Positions 1 through 5,706 of a stretch of 9,178 bases of DNA are shown in pieces. The stretch comes from JAVBMO01 sp031552355. Its GTDB lineage: Bacteria; Bacteroidota; Bacteroidia; Bacteroidales; P3. Each line of letters begins with the position of its first letter. The stretch's first letter is position 1. The notes beneath the pieces were generated by a model. That model did not search any database, had not been told where the DNA came from, and worked only from the letters and a program-made list of their open reading frames with translations. The stretch covers positions 1 to 9,178 of the forward strand of contig JAVBMO010000151.1 in NCBI GenBank assembly GCA_031552355.1, given 5' to 3'. The position numbers and the translations under genes are program-made.

Positions 1-31
1 AAAATTTTTCGACTATATTTGTATGTTGCAT
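1..31 (-). CDS. IS982-like transposase, N-terminal fragment (runs off the left edge)
   Basis: An ATG at 31-29 opens a minus-strand frame reading MQHTNIVEKF before the window ends. Ten residues are too few to classify on their own. The call comes from position: the start lies 104 bp inside an IS terminus whose sequence matches that of the right-hand copy, where the C-terminus of an IS982-type transposase is visible. A promoter with a TATATTTG box lies 33 bp upstream of the ATG. There is no Shine-Dalgarno sequence, as is usual in Bacteroidetes. Whether the gene is intact beyond the window cannot be told. Confidence 0.55.
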   Translation of the reverse strand, partial: MQHTNIVEKF

Positions 32-64
32 ATTTGTAAGTTGTTTTTATATTTACTTGAAAAT

Positions 65-94
65 CAAATATAAAATTACAACTTTTTATTCAAA
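65..94 (-). promoter_or_regulatory. Putative promoter of the left transposase
   Basis: On the minus strand TTTG (94-91) is followed after 18 bp by TATATTTG (72-65). This fits the Bacteroidetes primary-sigma pattern TTTG - about 19 - TAnnTTTG. It lies inside the IS end and points at the transposase ATG at 31. Confidence 0.5.
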
Positions 95-117
95 TATGCA
101 ACTCTTTTATCTTTTTT

Positions 118-135
118 CTTACATCGAACTCAGGT
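118..135 (-). repeat. IS terminal inverted repeat, left copy
   Basis: The plus strand reads CTTACATCGAACTCAGGT. It is the reverse complement of 9011-9028 with a single mismatch (C at 121, where the right copy implies T). Beyond the 18 bp there is weaker similarity, including a shared TAAAAGAG about 26 bp in. The outer edge at 135 is inferred from where similarity to the right terminus stops. Confidence 0.75.
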
Positions 136-378
136 TATTATATAAAAAGTATCGGATCTCTCTGATTCATAGCTTTTCACAAATCTATCAAAATCCTTCC
201 CACTCTCTCCCAAAAGATCACTCTTACCATGGTAATATCTTGCTATTTGATTTACTTTTTCTGAAACAACCTTTTCATCATAGCAGGAGCACTCTTCGCA
301 CAATTTTTTGTTTGAGCATTTAATAGAAAGTAAAAGTAAAGAAATAATAATAATCCCTAAAATTTTATATTTATGCAT
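130..378 (-). pseudogene. Small lipoprotein-like gene, 3' end cut by the IS insertion
   Basis: The open frame gives 82 residues. The first 20 form a basic start and a strongly hydrophobic stretch (residues 6-19, rich in I and L) ending SIKC, so Cys21 is a possible lipidation site. The -1 residue is Lys rather than Gly, Ala or Ser, so a plain signal peptide or signal anchor is also possible. After it comes a Cys-rich patch (Cys28, Cys31, Cys33) and a charged, soluble-looking region. The frame enters the IS terminus at 135: its last codon (ACC, Thr) and stop (TGA) are the first bases of the IS inverted repeat. The visible protein is therefore a fusion end, and the native C-terminus is missing, by an unknown length. 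A TACTTTTG box at 427-420 could drive it. I do not recognise the family. Whether the shortened protein is still made is unknown. Confidence 0.6.
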
Positions 379-419
379 AAATATATCTTATGTATTTTTT
401 CATCAAATATTTACCGAAT

Positions 420-427
420 CAAAAGTA
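420..427 (-). promoter_or_regulatory. Putative -7 box for the truncated lipoprotein gene
   Basis: The minus strand reads TACTTTTG (427-420), a match to TAnnTTTG, about 41 bp upstream of the ATG at 378. A TTG lies slightly too far upstream to be an ideal -33 element. Its position just past the htpG terminator suggests the small gene was transcribed on its own. Confidence 0.45.
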
Positions 428-463
428 CATTTATTTTGGATATGCCGAACAACCAAACCAATT

Positions 464-514
464 TAAAAGTCAAAGGCACTTAACAGACCGTCTGCTAAGT
501 GCCTTTGACTTTTA
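464..514 (-). terminator. Strong hairpin terminator downstream of htpG
   Basis: Positions 464-482 pair perfectly with 496-514 (19 bp). Inside the apex, CAGA (484-487) can pair with TCTG (491-494). Read on the minus strand the 3' arm ends in GACTTTTA, a short U-tract. It starts 12 bp after the htpG stop at 529-527. Since the stem ends in A's on one side and T's on the other, it could also terminate in the plus direction, but no plus-strand gene precedes it. Confidence 0.85.
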
Positions 515-526
515 TTCAAAGATTTT

Positions 527-2416
527 CTATTTTATAATCTTCAGGCTTCGGCTGACAAAATCTGTCAAAGCTGCGCCTTTCAGCAAGCCATTAGAAAGCA
601 AAGCCAAATCTGCCAATTGTTTAATCAATTCCGTTTGGCGGCTGCCATCTTTTTCGTTCAAAACTTCGGAAATCAAAGGATGGTTTACATTTACCACCAA
701 ATTGTAGCTTTCGGGAAGTTCGCCATACAAACCTGCCATACCTCCGCCTCCCATTGCCGACATTTCCTTGTAACGACGCATAAACTCATTTTGCGTAATC
801 TGCATCGGTTGTTCGGTTTCGCTAAGGCTTTCCATTTGAACAAAAAATCGGGTTTTATCTACTTCATTTTCAATAATGGTTTTCAGGCTGTCTTGTTCCT
901 CTTGGCTTAATTTTGCCGGCAGAGCCTCCTCTTTTTCAATCAGTTTATCAATAGTATCGCCATCCACGCGGACAAAACGCGTTTTTTCAAGCTTTTGCTC
1001 CAACAAATTCAGGAAATGGCTGTCTAAGAAACCGTCCATCAACAGCACATCGTAGCCTTTGTCTTTTGCTTTTTGGATGTAGGCATGTTGTACTTCAGCA
1101 TCGTTGGCATACAAACATATTACTTCTCCCGTTTTATTGGTTTGCAAAGGCTCCACTTGTTTACGGTATTCTTCGAAAGTGGCATATTTGCCTTCGGTAT
1201 TTTTCAAAAGGCAAAACTTTTGAGCACGTTCATAGAATTTTTCTTCCGACAACATGCCATATTGAATAAACAATTTAATATCATCCCATTTGGATTCAAA
1301 ATCTTCGCGGTTGCTATTGAATAATTCGTCTAATTTGTCAGCCACTTTTTTGGAAATATGCGCCGAAATTTTCTTCACGCTGGCATCGCTTTGCAAATAC
1401 GAACGCGAAACATTCAATGGAATATCAGGCGAATCTAAAACCCCATGCAAAAGCATTAAATATTCAGGAACAATGCCTTCCACCGAATCGGTTACAAAAA
1501 CCTGATTGCAATACAATTGAATTTTGTTGCGATTGGGGTCTATGTTTTTCTTTACTTTCGGGAAATACAAAATCCCTGTCAAATTAAAGGGATAATCGAC
1601 GTTCAAATGGATTTGGAAAAGCGGTTCTTCGAATTGCATGGGATACAATTCGTGATAAAAAGTTTTGTAATCTTCGTCTGTCAAATCGGCAGGTTTGCGT
1701 TTCCACGCCGGATTGGGATTGTTAATAATACGGGGCTTTTCTATTTCAATTCTTTTGGGTTCGCCTTTGTCATCTTTTTCCGTTTCGGAATTTTCCCACG
1801 TTTTTTCATTACCGAAACGAATAGGAATCGGCATAAAACGGCAATATTTTTGTAAAAGTGACAAAATGCGCGATTCTTCCAAAAATTCTACGGAATCTTC
1901 GGCAATATGAAGAATAATATCGGTTCCGCGTTCTGTCTTTTCAATTTCGTCTAAAGTAAATTCTGGGCTTCCGTCGCAAGTCCATCTTACGGCTGGTGCA
2001 TCGGCATGCGATTTCGTTTGGATTTCAACTTTTTCTGCCACCATAAAGGCAGAATAAAATCCCAAACCAAAATGTCCAATCAAGTTGCTTTCAACTTTTC
2101 CTTCATATTTTTTCAAAAAGTCTTCGGCACCCGAAAAAGCAATTTGGTTAATGTATTTTTTTACTTCCTCTTCGGTCATGCCAAGACCTTTATCGCTAAA
2201 AATCAACTGTTTATTGTCTTTGTCGATTTTTAGTTCAATGGTCAAATCGCCTAACTCAGTTTGGGCTTGCCCCAACGACACCAATGCTTTCAACTTTTGT
2301 GTGGCATCCACGGCATTCGACACCAATTCGCGAAGAAAAATTTCGTGATCGGAATACAGGAATTTCTTAATAATCGGAAAAATATTTTCCGTTTGAATGT
2401 TAATATTACCTTTCAT
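527..2416 (-). CDS. htpG: Molecular chaperone HtpG (bacterial Hsp90)
   Basis: This is an ATP-dependent cytoplasmic Hsp90 chaperone that acts as a homodimer on partly folded clients. The 629-residue product has the full family layout. The N-terminal GHKL ATPase has ELVSNAVDAT (Glu30, Asn34, Asp37), DKGLGM (Asp75 to Gly79) and IGHFGLGFYS (113-122). The middle domain has LNVSRSYLQ with Arg338, matching the ATP-contacting arginine of the E. coli protein. The C-terminal dimerisation region has a GGGG stretch (556-559) and the ELPESYNLVVN motif. The frame is open up to 2500, but family proteins start at MKGNINIQTENIFPI, so the ATG at 2416 is chosen. The 28 extra residues are Lys/Asn-rich and unlike HtpG. 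It is divergent from the TPR gene at 2613 and ends in its own terminator. I see no clear promoter box and no CIRCE element upstream. Confidence 0.97.
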   Translation of the reverse strand: MKGNINIQTENIFPIIKKFLYSDHEIFLRELVSNAVDATQKLKALVSLGQAQTELGDLTIELKIDKDNKQLIFSDKGLGMTEEEVKKYINQIAFSGAEDFLKKYEGKVESNLIGHFGLGFYSAFMVAEKVEIQTKSHADAPAVRWTCDGSPEFTLDEIEKTERGTDIILHIAEDSVEFLEESRILSLLQKYCRFMPIPIRFGNEKTWENSETEKDDKGEPKRIEIEKPRIINNPNPAWKRKPADLTDEDYKTFYHELYPMQFEEPLFQIHLNVDYPFNLTGILYFPKVKKNIDPNRNKIQLYCNQVFVTDSVEGIVPEYLMLLHGVLDSPDIPLNVSRSYLQSDASVKKISAHISKKVADKLDELFNSNREDFESKWDDIKLFIQYGMLSEEKFYERAQKFCLLKNTEGKYATFEEYRKQVEPLQTNKTGEVICLYANDAEVQHAYIQKAKDKGYDVLLMDGFLDSHFLNLLEQKLEKTRFVRVDGDTIDKLIEKEEALPAKLSQEEQDSLKTIIENEVDKTRFFVQMESLSETEQPMQITQNEFMRRYKEMSAMGGGGMAGLYGELPESYNLVVNVNHPLISEVLNEKDGSRQTELIKQLADLALLSNGLLKGAALTDFVSRSLKIIK

Positions 2417-2612
2417 TGTGTGTTTATTATTTTTGTAAAACTTCGAATTTTCGAAAACATCATCTTTACAAACCTTGTACCAAGAATAAAAAACAGACAT
2501 TTTGTCAGTTTTTGTTTTCGAAATAATAAATTTCGTTAAGAATTTGAAAAAGAATTTTTCATAACAAAGAAAAATATGTACTTTTGCACGTTGAAATAAA
2601 AATTAAGAACAC
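2417..2612. other. Divergent intergenic region between htpG and the TPR gene
   Basis: This AT-rich region of 196 bp holds the control signals for two divergent genes. A TACTTTTG box at 2579-2586 serves the plus-strand gene. I found no TAnnTTTG box on the minus strand for htpG. Two features could be operators or chance: an inverted repeat CGAAAT-5-ATTTCG at 2519-2535, and two close TTCGAA palindromes at 2442-2455. Confidence 0.4.
2579..2586 (+). promoter_or_regulatory. -7 box upstream of the membrane TPR gene
   Basis: TACTTTTG matches TAnnTTTG and lies 26 bp before the ATG at 2613. The -33 region is only T-rich (around 2555-2559), without a clean TTTG. It implies a leader of about 20 nt. Confidence 0.6.
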
Positions 2613-3290
2613 ATGGAAAATACAAACCATTCTACAAAAAACGGAAATATATTGACAAAAGCAGAGATGTTTTTTGATAAAAATAAAAAAGTTTTATCCA
2701 TTGCAGCTATTGCCATTGTGGTAGTTGTTGGCGGATATTTCGGCATCAGGGAGTTTTATGTAAAACCGCAAAACAATCGTGCTGCCGAAGAAATGTTTGC
2801 AGCCCAAAACTGGATGCAATTGGATTCTTTGGATTTGGCTTTGAACGGAAATGGAAAACATTTGGGTTTTGTGGATGTTGCCGGCCAATATAGCAGCACA
2901 AAAAGTGGAAATTTGGCCAAATATTGTGCAGGTATTTGCTTCCGCAAAAAAGGTGATTTCCAAAAGGCTATAGAATATTTTGAAAGCTACAAAGCTAATG
3001 ACCTTTTGACAGGGTCATTGAAAGAAGCCGGTTTAGGGGATTGTTATTTGGAATTGAATCAATTGGACGAAGCTGTGAAGCACTACGAAAAATCAGTTAA
3101 AATTCACACAAACGAAGCTACAACACCTTATGCCATGATGAAATTGGGCTTGACTTACGAAATGCAAAATAATTTCGACAAGGCTGTTGCCATTTTTAAG
3201 GACTTGAAAAAAATGTATCCAATGGCTACCGAAGCTCGTGACATTGACAAACATATTGCCTATGCAGAGGCGCAAATTTCTGCAAAATAA
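2613..3290 (+). CDS. Membrane-anchored tetratricopeptide repeat protein
   Basis: The 225-residue product has a short polar N-terminus, one hydrophobic segment at residues 27-45 (rich in I, A and V, then GGYFGI), and a soluble C-terminal part. Basic residues (DKNKK) just before the segment suggest an N-in orientation with the TPR part in the periplasm. Helical repeats of TPR type are visible from about residue 105: one with GDFQKAIEYFESY, one with LDEAVKHYEKSVKI, and one with NNFDKAVAIFKDLKKMYP. Layout and length resemble YfgM-like TPR proteins, which in other bacteria associate with the Sec translocon and periplasmic chaperones; applying that role here is inference. In many Bacteroidetes, as I recall, a similar gene precedes ribH, but here a terminator follows directly. 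It is a single-gene unit with its own promoter. Confidence 0.85.
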   Translation: MENTNHSTKNGNILTKAEMFFDKNKKVLSIAAIAIVVVVGGYFGIREFYVKPQNNRAAEEMFAAQNWMQLDSLDLALNGNGKHLGFVDVAGQYSSTKSGNLAKYCAGICFRKKGDFQKAIEYFESYKANDLLTGSLKEAGLGDCYLELNQLDEAVKHYEKSVKIHTNEATTPYAMMKLGLTYEMQNNFDKAVAIFKDLKKMYPMATEARDIDKHIAYAEAQISAK

Positions 3291-3307
3291 TTTGTTTTCA
3301 TAAGGGG

Positions 3308-3341
3308 AAAACCGGCAACAAATTTTTGTTGCCGGTTTTTG
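3308..3341 (+). terminator. Rho-independent terminator after the membrane TPR gene
   Basis: ACCGGCAACAAA (3311-3322) pairs perfectly with 3325-3336 around a two-base centre, so the real loop takes a few A-T pairs. Flanking A's and T's extend the stem to 3308 and 3339. A run of T's (3336-3340) follows. It starts 17 bp after the stop codon. Confidence 0.9.
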
Positions 3342-3376
3342 TCCCTATATACACCAAAATGTTGCTGCAAAATTTA

Positions 3377-3384
3377 TATCTTTG
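3377..3384 (+). promoter_or_regulatory. -7 box of the tpr-secG unit
   Basis: TATCTTTG matches TAnnTTTG and lies 19 bp before the ATG at 3404. No convincing TTTG sits at the -33 position. Its place downstream of the 3308-3341 terminator supports a new transcription unit and rules out upstream in-frame starts for the next gene. Confidence 0.6.
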
Positions 3385-3403
3385 CACAATACAAAACCAT
3401 AAA

Positions 3404-4051
3404 ATGGACAAAATTCGATTCACTGAAATTTTACGAAATCCCAGCACAAATCTTACGGAAGAAGAAAATCAATGGATAAAAAGCGAAAAGGAGAAAAATC
3501 CTTTTTGTTCTTTGTTTTCATTGGTTTTGCTTTTGTCCCAAAAGGAAAATGATTTTTCGGATTGCGAAGGATTGTTGGCCGAAACAGCTGTCTGTGTACC
3601 TGACAGAAAATTCCTGAAACAGCAAATGGGTTTAGCGTCAGCAATACCCAGTGCTCACCAACTTCAGACTGCAGCAATTAAAGACATTCCGGCTATTCCT
3701 GTTGTGGAAGAAAAAACAGTGGAACCGGAAAATGGTGTGGACATTTTGGAAGAAATAGACGCTTATCAGGAAATTTCGTTGAAAACGGCATCCAAAAAGG
3801 AACTGATAGAGAAATTTTTAGAAATTGACAGTCCTAAAATTAACAAACCAAACCGTCAAAACGAAGTCGACGACAAAAAGCACGAATTTCATGAAACCAC
3901 TCATTTTGTAAGCGAAACATTGGCTTTGCTTTATGAAAAACAGGGGAATTATGCCAAAGCTTTAAAAATATATGAAGACCTGATTTTGAAATATCCGGAA
4001 AAAAATAGTACCTTTGCAAGCCAAATCGAAAAATTAAAAGAAAAATTATAA
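3404..4051 (+). CDS. Cytoplasmic TPR-containing protein upstream of secG
   Basis: The 215-residue protein has no signal peptide or membrane segment. The N-terminal half (1-75) begins MDKIRFTEILRNP and contains the pattern NPFCSLFSLVLLL, then a stretch ending AVCVPDRKFL. These features are typical of a Bacteroidetes family whose function I cannot name. The middle (90-165) is acidic and low in complexity, with a short conserved-looking LIEKFLEIDSPKI. The C-terminus (about 168-205) is one clear TPR unit with LYEKQGNYAKALKIYEDLI. The open frame reaches back to 3326, but that start lies inside the preceding terminator, so the ATG at 3404, after the TATCTTTG box, is preferred. secG starts 13 bp after the stop. 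I recall the tpr-secG pairing from other Bacteroidales, which suggests a role near the Sec machinery or the envelope; this is inference. Confidence 0.8.
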   Translation: MDKIRFTEILRNPSTNLTEEENQWIKSEKEKNPFCSLFSLVLLLSQKENDFSDCEGLLAETAVCVPDRKFLKQQMGLASAIPSAHQLQTAAIKDIPAIPVVEEKTVEPENGVDILEEIDAYQEISLKTASKKELIEKFLEIDSPKINKPNRQNEVDDKKHEFHETTHFVSETLALLYEKQGNYAKALKIYEDLILKYPEKNSTFASQIEKLKEKL

Positions 4052-4064
4052 ATATTATTAGACT

Positions 4065-4415
4065 ATGTACGTTTTCTTAACAGTATTGATCCTTATTTGC
4101 GCCGTTTTGTTAGGCCTTATTGTATTGGTTCAAAATTCAAAAGGTGGTGGATTGGCTGCCAATTTTTCAGCACAAAACCAAATTATGGGAGTTAGAAGAA
4201 CTGCCGATTTCTTGGAAAAAGCCACATGGACATTGGTTATTGTATTTTTAGCTCTTAGCATGCTTTGCATTTTTGCAATTCCAAAGAAAACAACTGGAAA
4301 TGCAGTACAAACAGAATTGACTGTAGATGATGTGGCAATTCCTGCCGCAGTACCTCAACAACCTGTTCAACAAGCTCCGGCACAACAAGAGCAACCCGCT
4401 CAACCAGCACAGTAA
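4065..4415 (+). CDS. secG: Preprotein translocase subunit SecG
   Basis: SecG is the small accessory subunit of the SecYEG channel that exports unfolded proteins across the inner membrane. The 116-residue product has the expected two membrane segments, about residues 2-22 and 53-72. They are joined by the conserved cytoplasmic loop with VQNSKGGGLAANF and, shortly after, GVRRTADFLEKATW. After the second segment comes a tail of about 40 residues rich in Pro, Gln and Ala, ending in repeated QPAQ-like units. Such tails are common on Bacteroidetes SecG and are probably disordered. The gene follows the TPR gene by 13 bp and ends in a strong terminator, so the two form a closed operon. No Shine-Dalgarno sequence precedes the ATG. 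Confidence 0.95.
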   Translation: MYVFLTVLILICAVLLGLIVLVQNSKGGGLAANFSAQNQIMGVRRTADFLEKATWTLVIVFLALSMLCIFAIPKKTTGNAVQTELTVDDVAIPAAVPQQPVQQAPAQQEQPAQPAQ

Positions 4416-4445
4416 AGGTTTATTGTTTATTTGTTTATATGGGTT

Positions 4446-4480
4446 AGGGGTGTCTTTCGGGACATCCCTTTTTCTTTTTT
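4446..4480 (+). terminator. Rho-independent terminator after secG
   Basis: A 9-bp stem pairs 4446-4454 with 4461-4469, including one G-T pair, around a TTTCGG loop. It is followed by a T-rich run (TTTTTCTTTTTT within 4469-4480). It separates secG from the ATPase gene. Confidence 0.88.
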
Positions 4481-4495
4481 AAAACGCACCGAATT

Positions 4496-4536
4496 ATTAT
4501 CTTTGCATTATTATAAAATAATAATTATCTTTGCAT
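4496..4536 (+). promoter_or_regulatory. Tandem, nested promoters upstream of the AAA ATPase
   Basis: The 13-mer ATTATCTTTGCAT occurs twice, at 4496-4508 and 4524-4536, with a 28-bp period. Each copy holds a TATCTTTG box (4498-4505 and 4526-4533). The TTTG of the first (4502-4505) lies 20 bp before the second box, so it can double as the -33 element of the second promoter. The second box is 29 bp before the ATG at 4563. Confidence 0.65.
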
Positions 4537-4562
4537 ATTAATTTTGGACAAAGAAATAAAAT

Positions 4563-5693
4563 ATGAAGCAGTTAATAAACCCATTTATAACAAATGGTTA
4601 TATATCTCCCCATTATTTTTGTGACAGAGAAAAAGAAAAAGGACAGCTTTTGCAAGAAATTGAAAATGGCAATAATTTGGCATTAATTTCTACACGCCGA
4701 ATGGGAAAAACCGGCTTGATTCAACATTGTTTCAACGACAAAAGTATTAAAAAAGAATACTATACTTTTTTTGTCGATATTTATTCGACAAAATCGCTTC
4801 GAGACTTTGTTTTTATATTGAGCAAAGTAATTTTAGAAGACCTAAAACCTTTTGGACGCAAAGCATTGGAAAAATTCTGGACGAATGTAAAATCTTTACA
4901 AGCCGGAATTTCTTTCGATGCTGCAGGGATGCCGATTTTTAATATCAGCTTAGGTGATATTCGTTCGGCTGAGACAACTTTAGATGAAATTTTTTCTTAC
5001 CTGAACAAAGCCGACAAACCTTGCGTTGTCAGTATTGACGAATTTCAACAAATAACAACTTACGCAGAAAAAAATATTGAGGCCATTTTACGCACACACA
5101 TACAACATTGCAAAAATGCCAGATTTATTTTTGCAGGAAGTCAAAGACACACCATGGGAAATATGTTTTTAAGCGCATCACGCCCATTTTATCAAAGTGT
5201 TTCTATGCTTCATCTAGAAAGTATTCCATTGCAAGAATATACAGCTTTTGCAAGGCAACATTTTAGCAAGGCAAATAAAAAAATTACACAGGAGACAATT
5301 GCAATTATTTACGAAAAATTTGGTGGAATTACATGGTATATTCAAAAGATGCTAAATACATTATACAGCCTTACTCCAAAATCGGAAATTTGTGATGTAG
5401 AAATGGTTCCTGTTGCCCTTAGAAGTGTTATTGACTCTTATAAATATGCGTACTCCGAAATCCTATTCCGTTTGCCAGAAAAACAAACTGAAGTCTTGGT
5501 TGCCATTGCCAAAGAAGGAAATGCGAAATTTCTTACTTCAGGAGAATTTGTAAAAAAGCATAAATTAATGTCCCCGAGCTCTGTACAAGCTGCTTTGAAA
5601 GGCCTATTGGACAAAGATTTTATCACCCAGGAGAATGATACCTTTTGCGTTTATGACCGTTTTTTTGATATTTGGTTAAATGAGAATTATTAA
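4563..5693 (+). CDS. Archaeal-type AAA/STAND-like ATPase (COG1672/PF01637-like)
   Basis: The 376-residue protein has the layout of the ATPases first described from archaea. An N-terminal INPF...CDRE motif (5-23) precedes a Walker A region STRRMGKT (43-50; Lys49, Thr50), with the RRxGKT form typical of this group. A FVDIYSTKS strand follows (70-78). Walker B is VVSIDEFQQ (155-163; Asp159, Glu160), and a sensor-like FAGSQRH lies at 190-196. The C-terminal part (about 300-373) looks like a winged helix (SSVQAALKGLLDKDFI) and ends in the family-like YDRFFDIWL. Roles known for the family are vague: ATP-driven switches, sometimes near mobile or toxin-like genes. The gene has its own tandem promoters, appears more AT-rich than the M16 gene, and ends 13 bp before the M16 start. 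It may be an acquired cargo gene read together with the peptidase. Confidence 0.85.
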   Translation: MKQLINPFITNGYISPHYFCDREKEKGQLLQEIENGNNLALISTRRMGKTGLIQHCFNDKSIKKEYYTFFVDIYSTKSLRDFVFILSKVILEDLKPFGRKALEKFWTNVKSLQAGISFDAAGMPIFNISLGDIRSAETTLDEIFSYLNKADKPCVVSIDEFQQITTYAEKNIEAILRTHIQHCKNARFIFAGSQRHTMGNMFLSASRPFYQSVSMLHLESIPLQEYTAFARQHFSKANKKITQETIAIIYEKFGGITWYIQKMLNTLYSLTPKSEICDVEMVPVALRSVIDSYKYAYSEILFRLPEKQTEVLVAIAKEGNAKFLTSGEFVKKHKLMSPSSVQAALKGLLDKDFITQENDTFCVYDRFFDIWLNENY

Positions 5694-5706
5694 GCAACCT
5701 ATTATT

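Larger units (their letters stand above)
1..135 (-). mobile_element. Upstream end of an IS982-like insertion sequence (continues left of the window)
   Basis: The stretch ends at 135 with a terminal repeat that, read inward, begins ACCTGAGTTCGATGTAAG. The same terminus, with one difference, starts the IS copy at the right edge of the window. Reading inward on the minus strand there follow a Bacteroidetes-type promoter and then a transposase start codon at 31, about 104 bp from the terminus. The assignment to IS982 rests on the transposase tail seen in the right copy and on recall that IS982 ends begin with ACC. The element interrupts the lipoprotein-like gene to its right. Confidence 0.72.

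Noticed and set aside
57..323. Plus-strand frame of 88 codons over the left end
   Set aside because: It lies across the IS end and antisense to the lipoprotein-like gene, with no promoter, domain or signal of its own.
2417..2500. N-terminal extension of htpG by 28 codons
   Set aside because: HtpG homologues start at MKGNIN-like sequence. The extension is AT-driven and unlike the family.
3326..3403. Upstream start for the TPR gene before secG
   Set aside because: The extra 26 codons begin inside a clear terminator and span the promoter box at 3377-3384.
5680..5706. Upstream start for the M16 gene overlapping the ATPase stop
   Set aside because: It would put nine extra residues before a well-formed signal peptide. 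ATG 5707 gives a normal one.
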